Shown piece after piece: positions 1-6,364 of a stretch of DNA of 6,737 nt. Under the pieces are notes generated by a model that was given only the letters and a program-made list of their open reading frames with translations, had not been told where the DNA came from and ran no database searches. Source of the stretch: Chloroflexota bacterium. GTDB taxonomy: Bacteria > Chloroflexota > Anaerolineae > Anaerolineales > Villigracilaceae. The stretch is taken from NCBI GenBank assembly GCA_023484185.1, contig JAMDBC010000015.1, forward strand, positions 1-6,737. The letters run 5' to 3'. A program made the translations under genes and the position numbers. Each line of letters opens with the position of its first letter. Within the stretch, counting starts at the first letter, position 1.

Positions 1-1
1 C

Positions 2-223
2 AAAGACTTCGGAAAAGACTGGGATGAGATGTACCCGTTGGAAGGCTTCTATCAGGATATGCACCTCAACCTCTTCCCGAAGAAGATCGTCCACGCCGAG
101 AACCTGGCGGGCGATATTGCCACCGCCAAAAGCGGCCGCTATTACATCGGTTGCTACCTGCAAAAAGCCCTGGAAGCGGAATCCATGTGGGGCCGCTTCG
201 TGGCTTTCAAGGAAGGCAGTTGA
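2..223 (+). CDS. C-terminal fragment of a probable cyclase-family (PF04199-like) hydrolase
   Basis: This is the 3' end of a gene that starts before the window; about 73 codons are visible, read from position 2 to a TGA at 221-223. The tail contains HAENLAGDI, then a basic GRYYIGCY stretch, then EAESMWGRFVAF. This resembles the C-terminal pattern of cyclase/kynurenine-formamidase-like metal hydrolases, in which H-x-E-N-x-x-G-x-I is followed by an R-x-x-x-x-x-F strand and a final E-A-x-x-x-R-x-V-A-F strand. The diagnostic N-terminal metal-binding motif of that family (HxGTHxDxPxH) would lie outside the window, so the family call rests on the tail only. Such enzymes hydrolyse cyclic amides, formamides or lactones and often sit in catabolic loci. 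An in-frame ATG at 29 exists but is only an internal methionine. The gene is followed by repeat-rich non-coding DNA. Confidence 0.5.
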   Translation, partial: KDFGKDWDEMYPLEGFYQDMHLNLFPKKIVHAENLAGDIATAKSGRYYIGCYLQKALEAESMWGRFVAFKEGS

Positions 224-237
224 AAGGATGTCGTAGC

Positions 238-400
238 AGCGACTTTCAGTAAATCACAGTTTTAATTTCAAAAAACTCTTACAGCCCGTCATTGCGAGCG
301 TTTGTTGCGAAGCAATCCCGTGTTTCGAGGAGATTGCTTCGACGGAAGAACGCCGTTTCGCAATGACGGTCGAATCTGTGATTTACCGACTTCAGTCGCT
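238..400. repeat. Large imperfect palindrome with a nested inner palindrome (MITE-like)
   Basis: The outer arms are 238-259 and 376-400. Their inner parts, TAAATCACAG at 250-259 and CTGTGATTTA at 376-385, are perfect 10-base reverse complements, and their outer ends share AGCGACT / AGTCGCT. Inside lies a second palindrome, annotated separately at 286-369. No open reading frame of note fits between the arms, so this is a non-autonomous element or a stack of two elements. It fills the gap between the cyclase-like gene and the NmrA-like gene and could also act as a bidirectional structure at transcript ends. Whether it is repeated elsewhere in the genome cannot be seen here. Confidence 0.6.
286..369. 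repeat. CGTCATTGCGAG-type dispersed palindromic repeat
   Basis: CCGTCATTGCG at 286-296 is a perfect reverse complement of CGCAATGACGG at 359-369. Further in, CGAAGCAATC at 308-317 pairs with GATTGCTTCG at 332-341, leaving a 14-base loop. The combination of CGTCATTGCGAG and CGAAGCAATC is the signature of a small dispersed palindrome that I recognise from many bacterial genomes, including Chloroflexota; this recognition is from memory, while the pairing is directly visible. It is non-coding and is nested within the outer arms at 238-259 and 376-400. Confidence 0.7.
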
Positions 401-422
401 ATTTACCAAACGACTGAAGTCG
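387..422. repeat. 12-bp perfect inverted repeat, CGACTTCAGTCG / CGACTGAAGTCG
   Basis: CGACTTCAGTCG at 387-398 and CGACTGAAGTCG at 411-422 are perfect reverse complements separated by 12 bases. Each 12-mer is also a tiny palindrome of its own (CGACT-nn-AGTCG). ATTTACC occurs as a direct repeat at 381-387 and 401-407 beside the arms. The hairpin ends 19 bases before the ATG of the NmrA-like gene, where no Shine-Dalgarno sequence is visible, so it could affect translation or transcript stability. It shares its left arm with the outer palindrome that ends at 400. No U-tract follows, so it is not a classical intrinsic terminator. Confidence 0.6.
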
Positions 423-441
423 TTACCACGAAAGTACGACT

Positions 442-1320
442 ATGATCCTTGTCACGGGTGCGGCTGGTAAAACCGGCCGGGCAATCATTCAGGCGCTCGC
501 AAAAAGCGGAGAAACTGTCCGGGCATTGGTTCACCGGCATGATCAAGTTTCCTCGATAAATGCGCTTGGCATTGATGACGTGTTGGTTGGTGATTTGCTT
601 GACCAATCCGTCATGGAGCAGACAGTTCAAGGGATTCGGGCAATTTATCATATTGCTCCCAATGTCAGCCCCGATGAGGTGACCATTGGAAAGACTATCA
701 TAGCCGCTGCCCAATCTGCGGACGTTGAACGCTTCGTCTTTCATTCGGTTTTGCATCCGCAGATCGAGGCTATGCCGCATCACTGGCAGAAAATGCGCGT
801 CGAGGAAATACTTTTTGAATCAGGTTTGCCCTTTGCCATCCTGCAGCCGACAGCCTACATGCAGAATGTCCTGACTTCCTGGGATTCGATCACCAGGAAC
901 GGCATATATCCGGTGCCATACTCGCCAGAGACTTGTTTGAGTTTGGTTGACCTGAATGATGTCGCTCAAGCGGCCGCAATCGTTCTCACGGAACCTGGTC
1001 ACATTGGCGCGACCATCGAGCTGGTTGGCACGCAGGCGATGTCTCAGCTGGAAATCGCCCAAACGTTGGCCGACCAACTTGAACGTCCGGTGGAGGCGGA
1101 GGTGGTATCGCTCGAGGCGTGGGAGCGAGTCGCCAGGGTGTCCGGCTTGGGCGACTATCAAGTATTGACCTTGATGAAAATGTTCTGTTATTATGAACGA
1201 TATGGGTTTACGGGCAACTCAAATGCTTTGAGTTGTCTGCTCAGACGGCAACCTACATCCTTTGCAGAGTTTGTCAAAAGAATTAAAAGCGAGCGAGAAA
1301 ATGATCTCAGAATTGGATAA
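442..1320 (+). CDS. NmrA-like / atypical SDR family NAD(P)-binding protein
   Basis: The 292-residue product is the usual length for NmrA/HSCARG-like atypical short-chain dehydrogenases. It opens with MILVTGAAGKTG, the Rossmann dinucleotide-binding GxxGxxG motif (G6, G9, G12). VRALVHR follows at 26-32, with an arginine placed to favour NADPH. IAPN is at 71-74, FVFHSV at 98-103, HHWQKMRVEEIL at 113-124 with a conserved-type lysine K117, and LQPTAYMQN at 134-142; all are typical of the family. The residues after about 165 (VDLNDVAQAAA) form the substrate or regulatory lobe. Members act as quinone or other small-molecule oxidoreductases or as redox sensors, in the cytoplasm; the substrate cannot be told here. 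The start is fixed by the motif at residue 1, although no good ribosome binding site precedes it. The last 20 bases overlap the DinB-like gene, implying cotranscription. The link to the molybdenum hydroxylase genes downstream is only proximity. Confidence 0.88.
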   Translation: MILVTGAAGKTGRAIIQALAKSGETVRALVHRHDQVSSINALGIDDVLVGDLLDQSVMEQTVQGIRAIYHIAPNVSPDEVTIGKTIIAAAQSADVERFVFHSVLHPQIEAMPHHWQKMRVEEILFESGLPFAILQPTAYMQNVLTSWDSITRNGIYPVPYSPETCLSLVDLNDVAQAAAIVLTEPGHIGATIELVGTQAMSQLEIAQTLADQLERPVEAEVVSLEAWERVARVSGLGDYQVLTLMKMFCYYERYGFTGNSNALSCLLRRQPTSFAEFVKRIKSERENDLRIG

Positions 1321-1810
1321 TTATTTGAATCGGCTCGACGACCTGCACAATCAGATTTCCGGCCTGATTGCTGAATTGCCATCGGAGGCCCTGAATTGGC
1401 GGCCCATCGAGGGAAAAGACGATCATGCCACCAATTCCCTGGCTGTTTTGGTTGCCCATCTTGCAGGCGCGGAACATTTCTGGATTGCTGAGGTGATTGA
1501 CGGTCGCCCCGAGACGCGTGACCGGGATGCTGAATTTGTTACCGTCGCGGCTTCCGCGACGGAAATTATCCGACTACTTGAGAAGACAGCGGGGGAAACA
1601 AGGGAAGTGTTCTCCACCTTGAACGAATCTGATTTGAATGGCACCCGCCAGACGAAAGGCCGCGTCGTTCCGGTGCGTTGGTGTATTTTACACGTGATTG
1701 ATCATACGTCGCTTCATTTGGGGCACATGCAGATCACATACCAATTATGGGCAGGAGGCAAGAGTGTCCCATCGCCTCTATGGTTTGACCGCTTACCCAA
1801 AAATCAATAG
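1301..1810 (+). CDS. DinB / DUF664-type four-helix metal-binding protein
   Basis: The 169-residue product fits the DinB-like superfamily (about 150-175 residues, four-helix bundle). The helix-one region is LDNYLNRLDDLHNQISGL, and VAHLAGAEHFWI follows with the first metal-ligand histidine H53. Near the C-terminus comes DHTSLHLGHMQITYQLW, with H135, H139 and H142 in the H-x3-H-x2-H arrangement typical of the metal site. Family members are either thiol-dependent transferases (bacillithiol or mycothiol S-transferases) or uncharacterised; the reaction here is unknown. The ATG at 1301 is chosen because it gives a family-like N-terminus and a 20-base overlap with the NmrA-like gene. A TTG at 1262 is in frame and would add 13 residues, but it lacks a ribosome binding site. 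The overlap suggests a two-gene unit. A 91-base gap separates it from coxM, so it may not be part of that operon. Confidence 0.85.
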   Translation: MISELDNYLNRLDDLHNQISGLIAELPSEALNWRPIEGKDDHATNSLAVLVAHLAGAEHFWIAEVIDGRPETRDRDAEFVTVAASATEIIRLLEKTAGETREVFSTLNESDLNGTRQTKGRVVPVRWCILHVIDHTSLHLGHMQITYQLWAGGKSVPSPLWFDRLPKNQ

Positions 1811-1835
1811 ACATAATGTAAAATGCGCCGTGTAA

Positions 1836-1866
1836 TTGACCAAACAACCTGACGAAATCGGATATT
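1836..1866 (+). promoter_or_regulatory. Weak candidate promoter before the coxM-like gene
   Basis: TTGACC at 1836-1841 matches the sigma70 -35 box in five of six bases. GATATT at 1861-1866 matches the -10 box in four of six, with a 19-base spacer that is longer than ideal. It lies in the only sizeable gap upstream of coxM and about 35-65 bases before the ATG at 1902. A run of seven T follows at 1865-1871. A good ribosome binding site, AGGAG at 1887-1891, stands 10 bases before the ATG. The promoter call is tentative; read-through from the DinB-like gene is equally possible. Confidence 0.25.
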
Positions 1867-1901
1867 TTTTTCATCACCAATTATTTAGGAGTTGAAATTC
1901 C

Positions 1902-2783
1902 ATGAAGCCAGCGCCATTCGAATATTATGCGCCCACAACTGTAGATGAAGCCTTATCTTATCTGACTAAACATGGCTATGATGCCAAAGTTTTAGCCGGT
2001 GGGCAAAGCTTAATTCCCATGATGAATTTCCGCTTGGTTCAGCCCTCCGTCCTGATTGATTTGAACAACATTCCCGAACTTTCCTACATTCATCCCGATG
2101 AGAATGGAGGTTTGCGTTTGGGGGCCATGACTCGCCATCATCATGTGGAGATTGATCCCCTGGTTGCGGAACGGGCTCCTCTGCTTCACGAAACCATGCC
2201 CAAGATTGCCTATTCTCAAGTCCGCAGCCGCGGGACCTTTGGCGGCAGTGTCTCTCACGCAGATCCATCGGCTGAACTCGTATCTTTGAGCGTAGCTTTA
2301 AACGGACGTTTCCGTTTACGCAAACAAAACGGTGAACGGTGGGTTCCGGCAAATGAATTTTTTACCGGACTATTTACGACGGTCCTGGAACCTGACGAAT
2401 TATTGGTAGAGGTTGCGCTGCCTTCCATGCCGGTACAATCTGGATGGTCATTGATGGAAGTTGCGCGTCGGCCTCATGATTTTGCCCTGGTCGGCGTAGC
2501 GGCAGTGGTTTCTTTGGATAAGAATAATCTATGCCAGCAGGCTCAGATGGTATTTTTGAGTGCCGGTGATGTCCCAATGGTTGCTCATAAAGCAGTTGAA
2601 TTACTCAAGGGACAAGCATTTACATCGGAAGCCATTATTGCATCTGCTGATGTTGCCGCTTCTGAAGATATTGATCCGGGCAGCGACATTCACGCCACGG
2701 CGGAATTCCGCCGCCATCTGGCAAATGTTCTAGCAAGGCGTGCGCTTGAACAGGCTTTCAAACGCGCCGCGGATAATAAATAA
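1902..2783 (+). CDS. coxM: CoxM-like FAD-binding medium subunit of a molybdenum hydroxylase
   Basis: The 293-residue product has the normal length of CoxM/CutM-type FAD subunits. The PCMH-type FAD domain occupies about residues 1-175: AGGQSLIPMMNFRL begins at 32 and carries the pyrophosphate-binding AGGxS, and SRGTFGGSVSHADPSAEL at 109-126 carries the second FAD motif (TFGGS at 112-116). RRPHDFALVGVAA at 189-201 begins the CO-dehydrogenase flavoprotein C-terminal domain. The subunit takes electrons from the iron-sulfur subunit and passes them to the final acceptor. Compared with the best-known CO dehydrogenase, the motifs read AGGQS and TFGGS instead of AGGHS and TIGGD, which is within family variation. 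The ATG at 1902 is supported by AGGAG ten bases upstream. The next gene starts 10 bases after its stop, so the two are cotranscribed. The symbol denotes family resemblance and does not prove CO as substrate. Confidence 0.92.
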   Translation: MKPAPFEYYAPTTVDEALSYLTKHGYDAKVLAGGQSLIPMMNFRLVQPSVLIDLNNIPELSYIHPDENGGLRLGAMTRHHHVEIDPLVAERAPLLHETMPKIAYSQVRSRGTFGGSVSHADPSAELVSLSVALNGRFRLRKQNGERWVPANEFFTGLFTTVLEPDELLVEVALPSMPVQSGWSLMEVARRPHDFALVGVAAVVSLDKNNLCQQAQMVFLSAGDVPMVAHKAVELLKGQAFTSEAIIASADVAASEDIDPGSDIHATAEFRRHLANVLARRALEQAFKRAADNK

Positions 2784-2793
2784 GGTGACAACA

Positions 2794-3282
2794 ATGGAGA
2801 CAACCATGCAAAACTTATTCGATCTCGCTATAACCGTCAACGGTACCCACTATGAACATGCTCTTGAGCCGCGTACCCTGCTCAGCGACTTCCTGCGTCA
2901 CTATCTTAGCTTGACCGGCACACATGTTGGTTGCGAGCATGGCGTTTGCGGAGCCTGTACGGTTTTATTGGATGAGGAACCAGTTCGCTCATGTCTGATG
3001 TTTGCTGTTCAGGCGCATGGACATGAAGTCACTACAATCGAAGGATTGGGGACGATTGATAACCTGAGTCCGATTCAAGAAGCCTTCCAGGAGGCTCATG
3101 GTTTGCAATGCGGATTCTGTACACCGGGTATCTTGACCACGGTCAAATCATTCCTGGAGCAGAATCCTGATCCAAGCGAAGATGAAATCCGTGAAGCGAT
3201 TTCAGGAAATCTCTGCCGTTGTACGGGTTACCAACACATCGTTGACGCCGTCAAATTGGCCTCTGAAAAGATGAGGGTGTGA
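2794..3282 (+). CDS. coxS: CoxS-like 2x[2Fe-2S] small subunit of a molybdenum hydroxylase
   Basis: The 162-residue product matches CoxS/CutS-type ferredoxin subunits. The N-terminal plant-type ferredoxin domain has C47, C52, C55 and C67 (CEHGVCGAC followed by SC). The C-terminal alpha-helical domain has the second cluster ligands C106 and C109 (LQCGFCTPG) and C141 and C143 (CRCTGYQ). All eight cysteines are present, and Q105 precedes the proximal cluster as in functional enzymes. It carries electrons from the Mo site to FAD. The start at 2794 is preceded by AAGGTG at 2782-2787, six bases away. The ATG at 2806 (four codons later, with GGAG at 2796-2799) is an equally possible start, while an in-frame GTG at 2740 would lie inside coxM and is not favoured. 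The lack of any signal peptide fits a cytoplasmic enzyme. A 122-base gap with a hairpin separates it from coxL. Confidence 0.95.
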   Translation: METTMQNLFDLAITVNGTHYEHALEPRTLLSDFLRHYLSLTGTHVGCEHGVCGACTVLLDEEPVRSCLMFAVQAHGHEVTTIEGLGTIDNLSPIQEAFQEAHGLQCGFCTPGILTTVKSFLEQNPDPSEDEIREAISGNLCRCTGYQHIVDAVKLASEKMRV

Positions 3283-3299
3283 ACGAGTTGAGAGAAGAA

Positions 3300-3352
3300 C
3301 GTCCCGAAGGTTGAATGGAGAGACTTTGGTTGTTTATTAAACCTTCGGGACG
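3300..3352. repeat. Perfect 13-bp inverted repeat between coxS and coxL
   Basis: CGTCCCGAAGGTT at 3300-3312 is the exact reverse complement of AACCTTCGGGACG at 3340-3352, with a 27-base loop. It occupies much of the 122-base gap between the two genes, the only large gap inside the otherwise tight operon. The arm sequence looks like a dispersed repeat unit of the kind found in Chloroflexota genomes, but this is a memory-based resemblance. There is no strong T-tract after it (GTTGTTTC follows), so full termination is unlikely. It could instead stabilise the upstream coxMS mRNA or set the subunit expression ratio. Confidence 0.75.
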
Positions 3353-3392
3353 GTTGTTTCAAATATCTTATCCATTATCGTGTTGATGACAC

Positions 3393-3397
3393 AGGAG
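3393..3397 (+). promoter_or_regulatory. Ribosome binding site fixing the GTG start of the coxL-like gene
   Basis: AGGAG stands seven bases before a GTG at 3405. The protein then begins MTKKFIGKRIVRNEDPQLLTG, which matches the N-terminus of CoxL-type subunits (a G-x-x-x-x-R-x-E-D-x-x-L-L-x-G pattern). The GTG is therefore the start and no ATG is needed. Confidence 0.8.
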
Positions 3398-3404
3398 TAG
3401 AACT

Positions 3405-5750
3405 GTGACCAAAAAGTTCATTGGAAAACGCATTGTACGAAACGAAGATCCACAACTACTGACTGGGCAAGCTCTATTTGTGGATGATGTTAAAATCCCC
3501 GGTATGCTCCACGCGGCTTTTCTGCGCAGTGATTACGCCCATGCCCGTTTGCTGAGCATTGATGTATCCAAGGCTCGCCAACGACCGGGAGTAGTGGCCA
3601 TCTTCACCGCGGAAGACATGGGCAATGACTGGCAGCCGGGTCCTCCTTTGGTTTCTCCTCCCCCAACTGCAAAAGATGTTATTTTCCATTCGCGCCGACA
3701 AGTTCCCCTCGTCAAAGACAAAGTTCGACATGCAGGCGAAGCGATTGCAGTGGTCGTCGCGGAGAGCCGCTACATCGCCGAGGATGCGATCGAAGATATT
3801 TTGGTTGAACTCGAACCATTGGAGGCCGTGGTTGATTTGGAAAAAGGTCTGGAGGCGGGCAGTCCCTTGGTGCACGATGATTTGGAATCGAATCTAGCCG
3901 CTCACCTTTTTCAAAAAAAGGGTGACTATGAAACAGCCAGGGATAAGGCTGATCTGGTTATCAAGAGAAGAATAGTCCTTGACCGCGGCGCGGCTTCAGC
4001 AATGGAAAATCGCGGCATTGTTGCCAACTGGGATGCAAAGAGTCAGCATCTAACAATATGGGATACAACCCAGGCCCCAATTCCGATTCGCAATGGGACC
4101 GCGGCCAGATTGGGACTATCAGAACATCAGGTGAGAGTGATCGCTCCCTTCATCGGCGGCGGATTTGGCCCCAAAATGATGATGTTCTACGCCGAAGAGT
4201 TGGTGATCCCCTGGGCATCGAAGAAACTGAGTCGCCCAATCAAGTGGATTGAAGATCGGCGGGAAAATTTTTATGCCACCACGCAGGAACGCGGACAAAT
4301 TCACGATGTCGAAATAGCCCTGAGCGAGGATGGGCACATCTTGGGCTTGAAGGATGTATTCCTGCATGATACCGGCGCTTATGATCCTTATGGCTTGACC
4401 ATCCCTCTCAATACCCAGTGTCACGCGATGGGTGGGTACGATGTAAAAAACTTCGCAACGGAAGTTAGCGTGGTTTTCACAAATAAAACTCTCGTCACTC
4501 CTGTTCGCGGAGCCGGGCGGCCTCAAGGCATCTTCATCATAGAACGTCTTTTGGACATCGCTTCCAAAAAGTTGGGAATTGATCGAGTGGAAATCCGCAA
4601 GCGTAATCTTATTCCTCCGGATGCTTTTCCTTATGAGCATAAGATTATTGATCAAGCCTTTGCGCCCCTTATCCTGGACAGCGGCAATTACTGGCCTGTA
4701 ATGGAGAAGGCGCTTGAAATGATCGGCTATGACAAGTTTGTTGAAGAAGAACAGCCTCGGCTTCGCAAAGAAGGGAAATATGTGGGTATTGGCATCGCTC
4801 CCTTTATCGAGTCGACAGGCGTGGGTCCCTATGAAGGCGCGCGCGTGACGGTCGAAGCCAGCGGCAAGATTAGCGTGGCAACTGGCATTGGCACCCAGGG
4901 ACAGGGTCACTTTACCTCCTTTGCCCAAATTGTTGCTGAACAAGTGGGAGTGGATGTGGAAGATGTGCGTATTGTGACAGGCGATACCACTGAATTTCAC
5001 TGGGGAACCGGCACGTTTGCCAGCCGCGGGGCAGTGGTCGCAGGCAATGCCATCCACGCGGCTTCATCCATTGTGCGTAAAAAGATTTTGGAATTAGCCA
5101 GCAAGGTTTTGGAAACGCCCGTGGATGAATTGGAACTTGAAGACGGCTTGGCGCGAGTGGCTGATATTCCCAATAAATCCATCAGTCTGGGTGAACTGGC
5201 TGTGCTGGCAAACCCATTGCGAGGAGCGGTCCAACCGGGCACGGAACCCGGCTTGGAGGCCACCGCATACTTCGGTCCAAATTATGGCGCCACGGCCTTT
5301 GGAACCCATGCCATGATCCTTGAGGTTGATCCTGAAACGATGATGATAAAGATCAAGCGCTATGTCACGGTTGAAGACTGCGGTACGGTTCTCAATCCAC
5401 TGATTTTGGAGGGCCAGATTCATGGAGGAGTCTCCATGGGAATCGGCAATGCCTATTATGAAAAACTTCACTTCGATGAGAATGGACAACTGCTCAACGC
5501 ATCATTTGCGGATTACTTGATCCCCTCGGCAACTGAGATGCCGCGGATTGAAGTTGGTCATATTGAAACGCGTTCATCCTTGAATGAATTGGGCACCAAA
5601 GGGGTGGGCGAAGCCGGAACGATCCCAGTGCCAGCCCTTTTTGCCCAAGCCATTGAAAATGCGTTGTATAATCAGAAACTTGAAATCCTTGAAATGCCTC
5701 TTAGCCCCAACCGTTTATTTGAATTGCTAAATGAGGAAAAGTCACAATGA
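3405..5750 (+). CDS. CoxL-like molybdopterin-binding large subunit, non-form-I active site (xanthine dehydrogenase family)
   Basis: The 781-residue product is the usual length for CoxL-type catalytic subunits. The N-terminal alpha/beta hammerhead domain (about 1-150) carries GKRIVRNEDPQLLTG and later HAGEAIAVVVAES. The Mo-cofactor domains carry TTQAP at 221-225 (Q223 next to the Mo oxo group), GGGFGPK at 251-257, TPVRGAGRPQ at 365-374, GTQGQGHF at 496-503 and TKGVGEAGT at 731-739. E736 occupies the position of the catalytic base that activates the Mo-bound water or hydroxyl in this family. The active-site loop reads PVRGAGR. Form I CO dehydrogenase has a Cys-containing AYxCSFR loop carrying the S-bound Cu, and that cysteine is absent. 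Form II enzymes have AYRGAGR, so this is a form II-like or other xanthine dehydrogenase-family enzyme. The substrate is unknown: aldehydes, N-heterocycles or aromatic thioesters are possible. The GTG start has a good ribosome binding site. The stop overlaps the next start (ATGA), so translation is coupled. No coxL symbol is given because CO oxidation is unsupported. Confidence 0.93.
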   Translation: MTKKFIGKRIVRNEDPQLLTGQALFVDDVKIPGMLHAAFLRSDYAHARLLSIDVSKARQRPGVVAIFTAEDMGNDWQPGPPLVSPPPTAKDVIFHSRRQVPLVKDKVRHAGEAIAVVVAESRYIAEDAIEDILVELEPLEAVVDLEKGLEAGSPLVHDDLESNLAAHLFQKKGDYETARDKADLVIKRRIVLDRGAASAMENRGIVANWDAKSQHLTIWDTTQAPIPIRNGTAARLGLSEHQVRVIAPFIGGGFGPKMMMFYAEELVIPWASKKLSRPIKWIEDRRENFYATTQERGQIHDVEIALSEDGHILGLKDVFLHDTGAYDPYGLTIPLNTQCHAMGGYDVKNFATEVSVVFTNKTLVTPVRGAGRPQGIFIIERLLDIASKKLGIDRVEIRKRNLIPPDAFPYEHKIIDQAFAPLILDSGNYWPVMEKALEMIGYDKFVEEEQPRLRKEGKYVGIGIAPFIESTGVGPYEGARVTVEASGKISVATGIGTQGQGHFTSFAQIVAEQVGVDVEDVRIVTGDTTEFHWGTGTFASRGAVVAGNAIHAASSIVRKKILELASKVLETPVDELELEDGLARVADIPNKSISLGELAVLANPLRGAVQPGTEPGLEATAYFGPNYGATAFGTHAMILEVDPETMMIKIKRYVTVEDCGTVLNPLILEGQIHGGVSMGIGNAYYEKLHFDENGQLLNASFADYLIPSATEMPRIEVGHIETRSSLNELGTKGVGEAGTIPVPALFAQAIENALYNQKLEILEMPLSPNRLFELLNEEKSQ

Positions 5751-6364
5751 AAATCGAAGGTGAATACACCTTTGACGGTCCGCGAGAAGATGTCTGGAAA
5801 CTGGTGCGAGACCCCGAAGTGCTGGCCACTTGTCTGCCAGGTACTCAAAGTTTGCACTTGGTACGCGAAAACGAGTACGAAGGAGAGGTAAATGTCCACA
5901 TTGGACCGATTGCCGGGGTCTTCTCTGGACAGCTCGTCAAACTGTGGCTATTAATACCTGAAAGTTGCACTCTCACTGGGGAGGGGAAGGGAAAGCCTGG
6001 TTTTGTGAACGGAACTGGGAATGTTCGACTGCTTGATCAGGGTGATAACAAAACCCTGATGACATATGCAGGCGAGGTGCAAATTGGCGGCCGATTGGCA
6101 AGTGTCGGCCAACGCATGATTGATACTGTGAGTAAAAGCATGATCCGCCAGGGGCTGAGCACGCTCAATGATGCAATAAAGGCGCGTGTGGCAGCAAGAG
6201 CGGATGCCAAGGAAGTCGAGTACACCCCGCCTTCAGAGACTGAGTTCGCGGCAGCTGTTGCCAAAGACATGGCTGGTGGGTTGCTTTCATCGAAGCGCTT
6301 CTGGTGGCTTGCCCTGGCTGTGATTACAGTAATCCTGGTGGTCGTTTGGCTTAATGTTAGATAA
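5747..6364 (+). CDS. coxG: CoxG-like SRPBCC protein with C-terminal membrane anchor
   Basis: The 205-residue product matches the CO dehydrogenase subunit G family (PF06240). An SRPBCC/START-like fold covers about residues 1-150: MKIEGEYTFDGPREDVWKLV at the start, DPEVLATCLPG at 22-32, GPIAGVFSG at 53-61 and GEVQIGGRLASVGQRMID at 109-126. A polar, Ala/Glu-rich linker (about 150-183) follows. A single hydrophobic segment at about 185-202 (FWWLALAVITVILVVVWL) is preceded by SSKR and followed by NVR, which makes a tail anchor with the N-terminal domain in the cytoplasm. Family knowledge: CoxG binds the molybdenum hydroxylase to the cytoplasmic membrane and has been linked to quinone access. This suggests the enzyme feeds electrons to the respiratory chain instead of a soluble acceptor, an inference not shown by sequence alone. 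Its ATG overlaps the coxL stop by four bases, with AGGA nine bases upstream. No clear terminator follows. Confidence 0.88.
   Translation: MKIEGEYTFDGPREDVWKLVRDPEVLATCLPGTQSLHLVRENEYEGEVNVHIGPIAGVFSGQLVKLWLLIPESCTLTGEGKGKPGFVNGTGNVRLLDQGDNKTLMTYAGEVQIGGRLASVGQRMIDTVSKSMIRQGLSTLNDAIKARVAARADAKEVEYTPPSETEFAAAVAKDMAGGLLSSKRFWWLALAVITVILVVVWLNVR

Noticed and set aside
238..422. CRISPR array
   Set aside because: The repeats are inverted and nested, with no regularly spaced direct repeats and no unique spacers.
403..783. Minus-strand open frame over the 5' half of the NmrA-like gene
   Set aside because: It is antisense to a clear Rossmann-fold gene and has no family-like features.
1262..1300. TTG start giving the DinB-like protein 13 extra residues
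   Set aside because: No ribosome binding site precedes it, and the ATG at 1301 gives a typical family N-terminus.
1865..1871. Run of seven T as an intrinsic terminator after the DinB-like gene
   Set aside because: No stable stem precedes the T-run.
2740..2793. Upstream GTG start for the CoxS-like protein inside coxM
   Set aside because: The added residues do not resemble the family, and AAGGTG at 2782-2787 supports the ATG at 2794.
4119..5057. Long minus-strand open frame of 312 codons
   Set aside because: It lies fully inside the well-supported coxL-like gene on the opposite strand, has no recognisable domain and is composition-driven.
3405..5750. Calling the large subunit a true form I CO dehydrogenase (CoxL)
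   Set aside because: The Cu-binding cysteine loop AYxCSFR is missing; the loop reads PVRGAGR.
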